Shown: positions 50,417 through 61,261, counted from the first letter of the stretch. The stretch: DNA of 64,000 bases from Tritrichomonas musculus (GCA_039105265.1 JAPFFF010000027.1:1-64000); one strand, 5' to 3'. Notes: generated from the letters alone by a model not told the origin. Numbers and translations are program-made.

Positions 50417-52759
50417 ATGGAAGAAGACCAAAATCTTTATTATTCAGCGAAATATCTATCTCATACGCAAAGACCTAATTCTTTAAAAGATAAAGGATTA
50501 AGAACATTCATTGAAATTGTTCCTTTGCATTCTCAGAATTTCAATATCATTTCGCTAATCCTTTTCCTCGATAGCTTAACCAAAGAATTTATATGCAACA
50601 ACAAAAGAGTTTATAATGACATTTTTTCGTTTAGTTGCTGTAATAAATCAAAGATAAATACTGAAATTCAAATATTTAGCATAACTGTCAAAAACGATTT
50701 GGAAACCATTAAAGTTCTCGCTAGAGATCAACTCCTTGAAAACCAAACTATGAAAGTTGTTACTATTGATTTTGAAGAATGTATCATGACGTCGCCATAT
50801 ACTTTGAAAAATAAAGAGTGTCCTTTTTTGACTCAAGATTTTTGGAATAAACAATGTAAACATAAAAATACAATGCTTTATACTTTTTGTAATTACGTAG
50901 CTCGAAAAAATTCTAATTTTCCAATATTTATAAAATTTGCTTTTCAAAACTTTTTAGATAAAAGAACCTTGCGTAGAAGAGCCGTTAGTTTTCAAGGTTA
51001 TGATGATTTTTATAAAATTTTATTGCATTTACCTGGTTTTGTTTATATTGAGATAAGTACTCAAAAAGTTCAGGACGATGGATTTGCATTTAAATTTAAT
51101 AATGATTTTGCTTTTATTAAAAATATAATATGGATTATGCCTTGGGCTTTAGAAGTTATAAATTATATGCATTATTTGCAAATTGATGCTTCTTTTTATG
51201 CGCTTAAGCCTTACAAATTTTGTATATACCATTCAATTTATTTCAATTCAAGTTTTCCTTTCGCATTATCAATTGGCCCTAAAGAGAACCGTTTTTTATA
51301 TAATTTATTATTTGATGGATTAAATAAGTTTTGTTTAAATAAAAATGTTTTTGAAAATAAAGTTGTTTTATCAGATTTAGGTTCTCCTATCAAAAAGTTC
51401 TGTAAATTACATTCAAATATTCAATATTTTTGTCATCGTCATATTATACAAATATTTGGACCTAAATCATCATTAGGCATATGGGTTGCAAGGTTATTGA
51501 GATGCAAAACATATTTAATATATAAACAAGAAAAAGAATTTATTTTAGTTGAAATGGACGAATATAAAAAAGATCCAAATTCACCTTTATTTGACGATAC
51601 CGATCAAGATAATGAAAAAAAACAAAAATTAAAAGATTTTGAAATTATGTTAAAAGATATAGATGAAGTGGAAAGAATGCCAAATAAAGAAGAAATTAAA
51701 AAAAGTGATTATTATATTGCTAATTGGGCAATATGGATTCGTTCTGACCACCATGTAGCTCGTTGTTCAAATCATTCGGAAGGTTTCCACGGAAATATCA
51801 ATCAAAAATTGCCAGATTCCGGAACTCATTCATTTAAAACTGGTTTCACAACAATTGTAAATTATTTATTAAATTATATAAATAATTACTCAGATATTTG
51901 TGGAAATTCTTTTCAAAACAAACATCAAAAAATGATTCAAAAAGTTATACAAATTCTTAGCAAGAGACCAGATAATTATTTAAAATGTTCAAAAGAAAAT
52001 TGTGATTGTGGTGAAGATGATTTTGTTGAATCAATTTATGGAGTGAAACTTCCTTGCATACATACAATATTAAATAATTTTTGCAAATCAGAAATATTTA
52101 ATATTGTTAAAAATAGCAATGAAATTGATATTCAATATTTATTTGTTCAATCTCTCAAAAAGTTCCCCAATTATAAATTTGAAAAAAATCTTTTTAAATC
52201 AAATAGAAAAAATATAGATAGAATAATATCAATATACGAAGTTGAAAAGAATAGAAAGTTTGATAAGGAATCATTGAATATATTAGGCTCTTTTATTAAT
52301 GAGTTTCTTAATTGTTTTACATATGTTTTACCAAAATTCCCAAATATTAATCCAAATGATGCCAAATATTCTGGAAATCATTTTGATTTTCGAGCACTTG
52401 ATGAAAAATTGGTTTTCAGAAAAAAGAAAGAAGAAAGTAACACAAGTCAAAAGAAAGAAAAATTAAAACTTGAAAATTTATACGACGAAGATGACAATTT
52501 TGATTCAATGATAAAAGACTGTAATGCTGACATCGAATTAATTAAGAAAAAATACTATGAAACGAAGGCTGAAATTAAAGGAATGTATCCTCAATTATCA
52601 TATCATGATATCGAAAAAATATGTTTTTCTAATTTTGTCCGCTATGTTTTTGAAACTAGATGCGATAATTCAGGTGTCATATATTTTTTATCTAAATTCA
52701 AAATAGCAAGTTGGAAAAATGCAGATTTAGCTGCAGGTGGTAACAGATTTTTCTCTTAA
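50417..52759 (+). CDS. MULE transposase
   Basis: This 780-residue protein is an intact frame between the inverted arms. Catalytic-core features of Mutator-like transposases are LQIDASFYAL near 255 (first Asp), VVLSDLGSPIKKFCKLH near 315 (second Asp), a following CHRH near 339, and CSNHSEGFHGNINQKLP near 450, whose Glu is the likely third acidic residue. CSKENCDCGEDDF near 535 has clustered Cys that could bind zinc. The C-terminal part is Lys-rich. The enzyme would cut and join the element ends, giving the 9-bp duplication seen. The first 26 codons are also present as stray copies in both arms, so the start region is repeated three times in the element. Confidence 0.85.
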   Translation: MEEDQNLYYSAKYLSHTQRPNSLKDKGLRTFIEIVPLHSQNFNIISLILFLDSLTKEFICNNKRVYNDIFSFSCCNKSKINTEIQIFSITVKNDLETIKVLARDQLLENQTMKVVTIDFEECIMTSPYTLKNKECPFLTQDFWNKQCKHKNTMLYTFCNYVARKNSNFPIFIKFAFQNFLDKRTLRRRAVSFQGYDDFYKILLHLPGFVYIEISTQKVQDDGFAFKFNNDFAFIKNIIWIMPWALEVINYMHYLQIDASFYALKPYKFCIYHSIYFNSSFPFALSIGPKENRFLYNLLFDGLNKFCLNKNVFENKVVLSDLGSPIKKFCKLHSNIQYFCHRHIIQIFGPKSSLGIWVARLLRCKTYLIYKQEKEFILVEMDEYKKDPNSPLFDDTDQDNEKKQKLKDFEIMLKDIDEVERMPNKEEIKKSDYYIANWAIWIRSDHHVARCSNHSEGFHGNINQKLPDSGTHSFKTGFTTIVNYLLNYINNYSDICGNSFQNKHQKMIQKVIQILSKRPDNYLKCSKENCDCGEDDFVESIYGVKLPCIHTILNNFCKSEIFNIVKNSNEIDIQYLFVQSLKKFPNYKFEKNLFKSNRKNIDRIISIYEVEKNRKFDKESLNILGSFINEFLNCFTYVLPKFPNINPNDAKYSGNHFDFRALDEKLVFRKKKEESNTSQKKEKLKLENLYDEDDNFDSMIKDCNADIELIKKKYYETKAEIKGMYPQLSYHDIEKICFSNFVRYVFETRCDNSGVIYFLSKFKIASWKNADLAAGGNRFFS

Positions 52760-54268
52760 CAAATTTCTGAGAAGACTCAGAATATTTTAAATAAGCTTTA
52801 TCAAAAAAAAAAAAAAAAAAAAAAAAATAAAAATAAAAAATAAAAAATCACAATAATATTAAATAATCAATTTTGTTTGTTTTTTGTTTGTTTTATTTTC
52901 ATCTTTTTATTGCCACCGTGGTCGTCCTATGGGCGGCAATATCGTCAATTCCAGATCTTCCGGATGAAATCGCGATATCTTTGTCCGGATGACGACTCGC
53001 CGCAGTTACAACCAGCCAGCTGCTAAGCATTGCTGATCGTGGTCTTGCTATGGGCGGCAATGTCGTCATTCCAGATCTTCCGGATGAAATCGCAATATCT
53101 TTGTCCGGATGACGACTCGCCGCAGTTACAACCAGCTAGCTGCTAAGCATTACTGATCGTGATCATGCTATGGGCGGCAATGTCGTCATCTCGGTTTCTT
53201 TGATTGGTTTAGTTCTATAAAAATGGCGCTTTTTCATGGTTTTATCTTAGTGAACTTTTTCAAAACTTTACAAGAAAATTTTAGAACTTTATCTTTTAAA
53301 GAATTAGGTCTTTGCGTATGAGATAGATATTTCGCTGAATAATAAAGATTTTGGTCTTCTTCCATAAATATAAAAAGACCATAATTCTTTCAAAAAGTTA
53401 TATATATTTATAAAAAAAAAAATTTAACAAATTTCTGAGAAGACTCAGAATATTTTAAATAAGCTTTATCAAAATAAAAAAATTAAAAAATCGTAATAAT
53501 AATATTAAATAATCAATTTTGTTTGTTTTTTGTTTGTTTTATTTTCATCTTTTTATTGCCACCGTGGTCTTGCTATGGGCGGCAATGTCGTCATTCCAGA
53601 TCTTCCGGATGAAATCGCGATATCTTTGTCCGGATGACGACTCGCCGCAGTTACAACCAGCTAGCTGCTAAGCATTGCTGATCGTGGTCTTGCTATGGGC
53701 GGCAATGTCGTCATTCCAGATCTTCCGGATGAAATCGCGATATCTTTGTCCGGATGACGACTCGCCGCAGTTACAACCAGCCAGCTGCTAAGCATTACTG
53801 ATCGTGGTCTTGCTATGGGCGGCAATGTCGTCATTCCAGATCTTCCGGATGAAATCGCGATATCTTTGTCCGGATGACGACTCGCCGCAGTTACAACCAG
53901 CTAGCTGCTAAGCATTGCTGATCGTGGTCTTGCTATGGGCGGCAATGTCGTCATTCCAGATCTTCCGGATGAAATCGCGATATCTTTGTCCGGATGACGA
54001 CTCGCCGCAGTTACAACCAGCTAGCTGCTAAGCATTACTGATCGTGATCATGCTATGGGCGGCAATGTCGTCATCTCGGTTTCTTTGATTGGTTTAGTTC
54101 TATAAAAATGGCGCTTTTTCATGGTTTTATCTTAGTGAACTTTTTCAAAACTTTACAAGAAAATTTTAGAACTTTTTGTATGCCTTCTCAATTAACTCAA
54201 AAAGTCAGAATAACGAATTTTCCTCAGAAAAAAATGGTGTAACTTTTTCTATAGTTTGTCACTTCGCC
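52760..54268. repeat. MULE right arm
   Basis: Inverted relative to the left arm: subterminal block with an A-rich run (52801-52826), two full 120-bp units, terminal-type sequence, an inverted copy of the first 78 bp of the transposase frame (about 53288-53369), subterminal block, four full units, then the outer terminal sequence. This is the same composite plan as the left arm, with 2+4 units instead of 3+6. It carries the gene's 5' coding start although it adjoins the 3' end. Confidence 0.85.
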
Positions 54269-54885
54269 CAATATAATTATATCTTTTTATTTATAACATC
54301 GAATATATTTTGAATATCTTCATTATTCCAAAGTATTGTCACAATAAATGAAAATTTCTAATTATTTCCTAATTCAGAAACTGCAAAATCTGCATTCTTC
54401 ATACTTTCAAACCTAAAAAGCATTTTTCATTAAAAATAGATGATAACTTCAAAAATTGTCTTTATATGATTTTACAACTTTAATATAATGATTATATTGG
54501 CCATGAGAATTTAATCCTAGAAGCATTAATGATTTTATGCGGCCAATTTTTTGGAAAATATGATTCATTTATTGTACTCAAAATAAAAAATAAACGTTTT
54601 TTAACGTACATATAATTAAAAAATATTCAAAATTTTGAATTAAATTATAGTTGCATTTTGGAAAATTTTTCTTTCAATTTTTTTATATAATATTTTTCGG
54701 TTTTAAATGGCTCATGAACATTGAAAAAAATAATTTTTTTAATAAAATCGAATTTTCTCAAAAACTAGCGCATAAATCATTTTGTAATTTTTAATGTATC
54801 ATTTATTAAATAAATGCGTTTTAATTTTTATATTTTTTTAAAAAAATACAGTCAAAACCCTCAAAGTGAATACCTCTATAAGTTT

Positions 54886-55644
54886 TAAATAAAGTATGAT
54901 AATATTTATAGCATCTTGTTAAGTCCAAATGTCACTTTTTTTGGTGAAAAATTTCTGATATAAATATTTAATATTTAAATATTAAACTAAAAATAGATTA
55001 CGATATAAAGTAATATTTATGGCAAGAAGATAAAGAGTAAATTAGAATTGACAAAACCCGTAAAATTCAAGATGCAGTAACGATCGCAAATATAAATATT
55101 TTGATAATGAAAAATGTCGCTGAGAAAGGTTCATTAAATACAGCATTCGAGGGAAGTAATTCTTTTGTAATTAAAACTAAAAATTTTCGATCAAAAATTC
55201 AAAAGAAATGCCATTATATTGAATATTCAAATAACAACTTTTTCAACTGACAGATTGAGAGAGAAAAAAAAAATAATTTTCCAATAGGTACAGTCAAATG
55301 AATCAAAGCAAATCCAATCTTTTCACACAGTTAATTCACAGAAAACAGTGGCACTTTTATAGCCATAAAAAATTAGAGGGGTTCACTTTTTGAGAACGGC
55401 TAGTTTGTTAATATGAGTCGATTTCACTGATGAAGATAATGAATCCTTTGTCAATTTAATTTACCTAAAAAACGAGATTTGAAAACTTTAAAAACAAATC
55501 CTTTTTTGGTTGATATTGAAAATAATTAAATGAGCATACAAAACATTCTAAAACATTCAGTAATCCAAAAATAGATTATTTCAAAAAAAAATCTAGGGAT
55601 ATGAATATGTTGGTATATTAAATTTGGTCTCTTCTTTTTTGATT
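54886..55644. other. Intergenic, nothing recognised
   Basis: AT-rich spacer between the nested transposons and the kinase/Sel1 region. No gene or structured repeat was recognised. Confidence 0.5.
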
Positions 55645-55839
55645 TCATTCTTTCGAGCTTTTAAGAGATTTAAGAGCTTCATCATATAATAATTCTCTTC
55701 TAACTTTATCTGAAATTAGTTTCTTTACTTCTTCATTGTTAATGCTCAAATTTCCTGAATCTGCCCAAAGACAAGCTATATCGCTGTATAATTCATCTTC
55801 ACTATATGTTTTATCATCATTATGCATCAACTTATACAA
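55645..55839 (-). CDS. Small open frame of unknown status downstream of the kinase/Sel1 gene
   Basis: A charged frame ends ...NNEEVKKLISDKVRRELLYDEALKSLKSSKE. The first true ATG (MHNDDKTYSED) is at 55827; the frame is open upstream to a stop at about 55884. Composition is protein-like and unlike flanking spacer. It could be a small protein, a last exon, or the tail of a decayed gene. It is on the same strand as and 117 bp downstream of the kinase/Sel1 stop. Confidence 0.3.
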   Translation of the reverse strand: MYKLMHNDDKTYSEDELYSDIACLWADSGNLSINNEEVKKLISDKVRRELLYDEALKSLKSSKE

Positions 55840-55955
55840 ATAATATTCTTTCTCTTTGAATTCAGAAAAAAAATTATTACTATTTTATATTGATGACTTG
55901 AAATCATTTACTTGAGTTTTATGGTATTCGGTTACAAATAAACTTTTTAACAAAA

Positions 55956-58900
55956 TTAGAATATACTTCCTAGACCTTCATAAAATAGTTCATTTATATC
56001 TTTTTTGAATTTATCAGTTCTTTGTAATTTATTTTTTGATTTTTCTAGGATTACTCGGCCAAATAAAAATGAATATGGCGGTGTGTATATAATCTTGTCT
56101 ATTGTATTAATAATATCATTAATCTCATCCTTAAATTGCTTTATTAAACTTTTATCTTCCATGACAAAATCAAATAGTTTATTTGGGTCTTTAAATATCA
56201 TTCTATCACCATTATTGCAATAAGAATCCGAATTATAATTGCCATTTTCATTAAGAAATTCCCTTTTATGAGTTTTATTACTTTTAATTTCATACTTGAA
56301 ATCTGATGCATCAGATATTACTTTTGGCTTTTCAACAAATAATTCAGAACTTAAATTTATATTTGGTTGCTTTTGTAAGTTAAATAAGGGGAAATTTAAA
56401 ATGAAAATTTTAAGGTAAGAAAATGGATTTTCATTATTTTCATTATTTATGACAAATTGAAAAGGATGAGATATATTTTCATTGTCTATATTGAGTTTTG
56501 AGACAGATCTGTTGAAATATTTCTTAGCATCTTCAATATTTGATTTTTCCAAATAATATTTTGAAAGTTTTAAATTTGTGTAACAGATGATAAATGCTTT
56601 TGAATATTCCAATCGATTATCAAAAGAAACCATATTTCGAAACATTAATGGTAAATCTTCATCTTCAGATGCTCTTAAATAATATTCAATTGATTCTTCA
56701 ACTTTACCATTTCTTTCTTTAATTCGAGCTAGATTGAATTCTGCGAGAGCAAAATGATGTTCAGATGATCTTTTATACATGTATTCAGCTTTTTCTAGAT
56801 CGTTTAAATAAAATTCATTGATTAATCCATAATTATTTTGGCCAAATGGATATTCAGCAAAAGCAGCTTCTTTGATATAATCTTTTGCTTTTTCAACATC
56901 TTTATAAACAGTTATATAAATCAATCCAAGATCATTATATGCTCGATAATAATATTTATTATATGCATAATAATTTAAATCTTTTTGGTCGATTTGAATG
57001 CACAACAAAAAATAGTCAATTGCTTTTGAAATATCTACATCCATAACGAGTCCATTTGAATACAAATCGCCTAAGAAAAAATGAGCCACAAAATTACCAA
57101 GTTGACTTGCTAGCTCAAAATATTTTCTGGTCTTGGAATAATCCAATTGAACACCCCAGCCGTATCCATATAAAATTCCTAAATTAATTAAGGCTTCTGA
57201 ATTTTTTTCTTGGCCTGCCAACTCAAAGTAATTTTTGGCTTTTGAATAATTTCTTCCAACACCATAACCATAAAAGTAAATAACACCTAAAGCAAAAAGA
57301 GAATAAGAATCATTGAACTTTGCTGCTAATTCAAAGTATTTTTTTGATTCCAAATAATCTTGTTTAACGCCTCTGCCAAAGAAGTAAAAGTTGCCTAAAA
57401 AGCTAAGTGCAGATGCATCATTATATTGAGATAATTGTTCAAAATAGAATTTTGCTTTCAAGTAATCTTTAGCAACTCCTGTACCTAATGTATATAAAAT
57501 ACCTAAATATAATGATGCTTTTGGATTTTTCATTTTTTCTCCTAGTTTAAAATACTCTATTGCTTTTGAGACATTTTTTTCAACTCCATAACCGTTATAA
57601 TAAAAAACACCCAAGTTAACAAAAGCATTTGAATTATTAAGTGTAGCTGCATATTTAAAATATTCAATTGCTATATTAAAATCTTTTTCTACATCATAAC
57701 CACAAGCATAAAAAACTCCTAATCTAAAGATTGCTTCTGGGCTGCTTTGTTGTGCAGCTAATTCATAGTATTGCTTTGCTTTTTGGTAATTTTTTTCAAC
57801 ACCTTTCCCCATTTCATATAAATTTCCTAAATTGTATTGAGCTGATGAATTTCCATGTTGTGAAGCCAGTTGATAATATTTTATAGATTTTGAATAGTCT
57901 TTAGCAACGCCATAACCATTTTCAAAAATTAGTCCCAATAATAAAAGATCATCAGGCTTACCTTTTTGAGCAAACAATTCAAATAATTCATCACTTTTTG
58001 TCAAATCTTGCTTGATGCCTAAACCATTTGAGTAAATATGGGCTAGATACAAAAGTGAATTTTTATTATTTAAAAGAGCAGACTTTTCAAAATATTCTCT
58101 AGCTTTTTTATAATCTTGTTCAACCCCATAACCATTTAAATAAAGAAATCCTAAACTATGAATGGAATCAGAGCAATTTTTTTCAGCAGCTTTCTCAAAA
58201 TAATTCCGAGCAATGGAATAATCTTGACTAACTCCAAAGCCATGTGAATAAAGATATCCTAATGCATGAAGTGCTTTAACTATTCCATAATTAGCTGCTT
58301 TTTCAAAATATTTTATAGCTTTAGAATAATCTTGGTTAACTCCAATTTCTTTGATATAAATATATCCCAAATAATACAGTGCATTTGGATTATTTTTATT
58401 AGCGGCTAATTCAAGATATCTCAATCCTTTTACATAATCTCTTATTTCATTATCTCCTAATAAATAATGAAGTGCCACTGATAAAAGTATCAATGAATTT
58501 CCTTGACTTACACTTAATTCAAAAAAATATTTGGCTTTTGAATAATCTTTTTTTACACCTAAACCATTATAATAAATATTTCCTAATTGGAAAAAAGATT
58601 GGAAATGATAATAATTAGCAGCTAATTCGAAATAAAATTTTGCTTTCAAATAATCTCTTTCGATGCCATATCCGTTGAGATAAATACAACCAAGATCATA
58701 CATTGCACCTATTGAATTCGTATGTTCAACGGCTTTTTCAAGATATTCTTTAGCTTTTATATAATCTTTTTCAGTACCTAATCCATTATAATAAATAAAA
58801 CCAAGTTTAGAATATGATTTTATATAGTTTTGCTTAGCGCATATTTCAAAATATTCTTTAGCTTTTGGATAATTTGGTTCAACACCATATCCATTAGAAT

Positions 58901-60899
58901 GCATTACTCCTAAATTGTAAACAGCATCAAGATCATTTTGTTGTGCAGCCAATTCAAAGTATTCTTTTGCTTTTATATAATCTTTCTTAACTCCAATTCC
59001 TTCAGAATAAACAATTCCTAACTTCAAGAATGCACATTTATTTTTTTGTTGAGCTGCTAATTCCAAATATTTTATACCTTTAAGTTGATCTTTTTTAACT
59101 CCTTTACCATACAAATAAAGAACACCTATATTCACTATGGCAGAATAATTATTTAATTGTGCAGACAGTTCATAATAATACTTGGCCTTTGTGTAATCTG
59201 TATTAATAATGTATCCTTCATAATAAAAATTCCCGAGTTGAACAAGAGTGGATCCTTTGTCTTTTTCCATTTTTGATTCAACAACAGGCAAAAACGCAAA
59301 AATGTTATTAATGAACTTTTGAAACTTTTTTATTTGGTCTTTTTGAAAGATGATATTTTCGATAACGAATTGATGAATTGGTGACATTATTAAATTGACG
59401 GTGTCATCTAATAAAAAATCTTCCAAATAATAAAATGAGTTGAATTCATTGATAAGCATGAGTTTGATATCTTCTTTAGTTATCCTTTCAGTTGGATTTT
59501 CTTTAATACATTTTTCAATAAGAGATTGAAGATTTTTGGAGTAATAAAAATAGTTTTCTGTTATGATTGATGGGGATTCGAGACTTTTATAATGTTTTTT
59601 CACCATCAAAAAGAAAACGCTCAAGCCAAATGAATAAATATCACAGGCATATGAAAGATCATAGCCTCGATATTGTTCAGGAGATGCATATAAATATGAT
59701 CCAATATCATTTGTAAATGATTTTACTTCATCGCCCTCACCGATATGACGAATTGTTTCAAAATCAGAAATGTAAGGTATGAAATCATGATCAAGAAGAA
59801 TGTTTGATGGTTTGAGATCTCGAAAAATAAGCGAATTGGAATGGAGATACTCAATTCCTTGGAATATACGATTGATAATCGTCAAAGCAAATATCTTCAC
59901 ATTTTGTTCTTGATGAGACATTATATAATCATCAACTGAATTATTGCTCATATAATCATACACCAAACCTTCTATTTTCCCATTTTCTTTTAGAAAACCA
60001 TAAAATCGTGTGAAACATCTATGTGCGTAATTCTGACAAAAAAATATTTCGTTTTTATTGTTTTCAATGTTTGGATGACGAAACTTTTTCAATGCAAATA
60101 TAAAAAGACTATCAAGATGAATTACCTTCAAAATAATTGCTCTACTGCTTAAATAAATTTGTCTTAAAACAATGAAATCTTGATTTTTAAATTCACGATT
60201 TGCTATTTTATTAACTTGTTTGCCACTTTGTTCTTGTATCTCTTTAACTTTTGCTTCAAATTCTTCTCGACCTTGTAGAAGAAGATTTAGTACATTAATT
60301 TTTCTATCAAATTCAATTTCAAATGCTGTATCTTCCTCATCAAAATTAAAAAATGAAGGATCTTTGAATAAAAACGTTGGACATGAAAATCTTCCGATTA
60401 AATAGCCTGCAATCAATGGAAGAGTTTTTTGTAAAAATTGATTGCTTTTTATTTCCTTAAAATTTTTGCAAAAATTTTGTATTTCTTCCATTAATGATTC
60501 GGTTTTAATATCAACAACAGTTAATAATTGTTTCTGAAGTTTTTCTATGATATTATTAATATCAATATTAATATCATTAACAATTAAGCATTCTCCTTCA
60601 ACGCAAAAAAGAACATCTGCATTTTGCAGTATATTGTCCTTTTCTATTTGATTTTGATTTAAATTCTTTGATTTTTGAAAATCAACATATGTGATATAAG
60701 AATATTTTTTAAGGTGATCAAATAATAATGAATCATTTACTTTTTGATATTGTTTTCCCTCATTATTATTTTCTGATTTTTGATTATTTCCAAAATTGTA
60801 AACAAAAAAATTGAATTTTGAGTAAATATTTCGAATGGTTTTATCCAAAATGCAGCTAATAATTGATTTGAATTGATCAGAAACATTCATGAATGCCAT
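55956..60899 (-). CDS. Protein kinase with about 24 Sel1-like repeats
   Basis: This is a 1,647-residue protein. Residues 1-235 are an unrecognised N-terminal region. About 240-485 is a kinase domain with VAIK-strand-like FIFALKKFRHPN, catalytic loop SLIFRDLKPSNILLD near 361 (FRD for HRD, Lys and Asn kept), ISDFETIRHIG in place of DFG, GSYLYASPEQYRG and CDIYSFGLSVFF. From about 545 to 1413 run some 24 Sel1-like (TPR-related) 36-residue units of the form LGxxYxxGxGVxxDYxKAxxYFExAA; the first 20 are the most regular. The C-terminal 230 residues are low in motifs. Such TKL-like kinase/Sel1 fusions are numerous in trichomonads; Sel1 arrays act as protein-binding solenoids. Glu for the DFG glycine and the lost HRD His leave activity uncertain. 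The frame is intact. Confidence 0.85.
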   Translation of the reverse strand: MAFMNVSDQFKSIISCILDKTIRNIYSKFNFFVYNFGNNQKSENNNEGKQYQKVNDSLLFDHLKKYSYITYVDFQKSKNLNQNQIEKDNILQNADVLFCVEGECLIVNDINIDINNIIEKLQKQLLTVVDIKTESLMEEIQNFCKNFKEIKSNQFLQKTLPLIAGYLIGRFSCPTFLFKDPSFFNFDEEDTAFEIEFDRKINVLNLLLQGREEFEAKVKEIQEQSGKQVNKIANREFKNQDFIVLRQIYLSSRAIILKVIHLDSLFIFALKKFRHPNIENNKNEIFFCQNYAHRCFTRFYGFLKENGKIEGLVYDYMSNNSVDDYIMSHQEQNVKIFALTIINRIFQGIEYLHSNSLIFRDLKPSNILLDHDFIPYISDFETIRHIGEGDEVKSFTNDIGSYLYASPEQYRGYDLSYACDIYSFGLSVFFLMVKKHYKSLESPSIITENYFYYSKNLQSLIEKCIKENPTERITKEDIKLMLINEFNSFYYLEDFLLDDTVNLIMSPIHQFVIENIIFQKDQIKKFQKFINNIFAFLPVVESKMEKDKGSTLVQLGNFYYEGYIINTDYTKAKYYYELSAQLNNYSAIVNIGVLYLYGKGVKKDQLKGIKYLELAAQQKNKCAFLKLGIVYSEGIGVKKDYIKAKEYFELAAQQNDLDAVYNLGVMHSNGYGVEPNYPKAKEYFEICAKQNYIKSYSKLGFIYYNGLGTEKDYIKAKEYLEKAVEHTNSIGAMYDLGCIYLNGYGIERDYLKAKFYFELAANYYHFQSFFQLGNIYYNGLGVKKDYSKAKYFFELSVSQGNSLILLSVALHYLLGDNEIRDYVKGLRYLELAANKNNPNALYYLGYIYIKEIGVNQDYSKAIKYFEKAANYGIVKALHALGYLYSHGFGVSQDYSIARNYFEKAAEKNCSDSIHSLGFLYLNGYGVEQDYKKAREYFEKSALLNNKNSLLYLAHIYSNGLGIKQDLTKSDELFELFAQKGKPDDLLLLGLIFENGYGVAKDYSKSIKYYQLASQHGNSSAQYNLGNLYEMGKGVEKNYQKAKQYYELAAQQSSPEAIFRLGVFYACGYDVEKDFNIAIEYFKYAATLNNSNAFVNLGVFYYNGYGVEKNVSKAIEYFKLGEKMKNPKASLYLGILYTLGTGVAKDYLKAKFYFEQLSQYNDASALSFLGNFYFFGRGVKQDYLESKKYFELAAKFNDSYSLFALGVIYFYGYGVGRNYSKAKNYFELAGQEKNSEALINLGILYGYGWGVQLDYSKTRKYFELASQLGNFVAHFFLGDLYSNGLVMDVDISKAIDYFLLCIQIDQKDLNYYAYNKYYYRAYNDLGLIYITVYKDVEKAKDYIKEAAFAEYPFGQNNYGLINEFYLNDLEKAEYMYKRSSEHHFALAEFNLARIKERNGKVEESIEYYLRASEDEDLPLMFRNMVSFDNRLEYSKAFIICYTNLKLSKYYLEKSNIEDAKKYFNRSVSKLNIDNENISHPFQFVINNENNENPFSYLKIFILNFPLFNLQKQPNINLSSELFVEKPKVISDASDFKYEIKSNKTHKREFLNENGNYNSDSYCNNGDRMIFKDPNKLFDFVMEDKSLIKQFKDEINDIINTIDKIIYTPPYSFLFGRVILEKSKNKLQRTDKFKKDINELFYEGLGSIF

Positions 60900-61024
60900 T
60901 TTCTTCTAAATTTTCAAATAATTTCTTCTTACAATTTTTGAATAATAATATTAAAAGGACAATTTTTTCACCTTATGGTCAATATTTACCTTGAATTTAA
61001 TTTATTATTATTATTTTCAAATTT

Positions 61025-61261
61025 TTAATCTGAGAATATATATATAAAGGTTTTAAAATTGTATGCAATTGTATCACAAAGTCTTCCACTTGGATTCGTT
61101 TTTCCAGAAAGCAAATCGGCAACTGCATTGCCACTTTCCATTCCTCTTTGCCAAACAAGCATGATTGCGCTTATTTTGTCACCATACTTAGATACCCATG
61201 ACATGTCAATGATACCAACGACATTGGGAAGGACGATAACCTTATCAAATATTGAATTCAA
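61025..61261 (-). pseudogene. Glycoside hydrolase family 3 (beta-glucosidase) fragment
   Basis: A 78-codon frame without an ATG reads VIVLPNVVGIIDMSWVSKYGDKISAIMLVWQRGMESGNAVADLLSGKTNPSGRL. This is the C-terminal alpha/beta domain of GH3 beta-glucosidases, including the GMESGNAVADLLSGKxNPSGRL hallmark. Nothing of the N-terminal catalytic barrel is nearby, so it is a remnant of a larger gene. Confidence 0.8.

Larger units (their letters stand above)
48507..54268 (+). mobile_element. Complete MULE transposon with tandem-repeat inverted arms, 5,762 bp
   Basis: The ends GGCGGAATGACAAACTATAG and, inverted, GGCGAAGTGACAAACTATAG are flanked by the perfect 9-bp direct repeat CAATATAAT (48498-48506 and 54269-54277), the size usual for Mutator-like elements. 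Left arm 48507-50416 and right arm 52760-54268 are inverted copies that differ in tandem-repeat number. Between them lies one intact transposase gene. Structure and intact frame suggest recent mobility. Confidence 0.9.
48324..54877. mobile_element. Outer non-autonomous DNA transposon, interrupted by the MULE
   Basis: The ends AGAGGTATTCACCTTAAG (48324) and, on the other strand, AGAGGTATTCACTTTGAG (ending 54877) are inverted repeats matching at 16 of 18 positions. They are flanked by the perfect direct repeat ATAAGTTT at 48316-48323 and 54878-54885. Without the MULE and its duplicated 9 bp the element would be about 783 bp, with no gene. The 8-bp duplication fits hAT- or P-like transposons. 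It was present before the MULE inserted. Confidence 0.75.
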
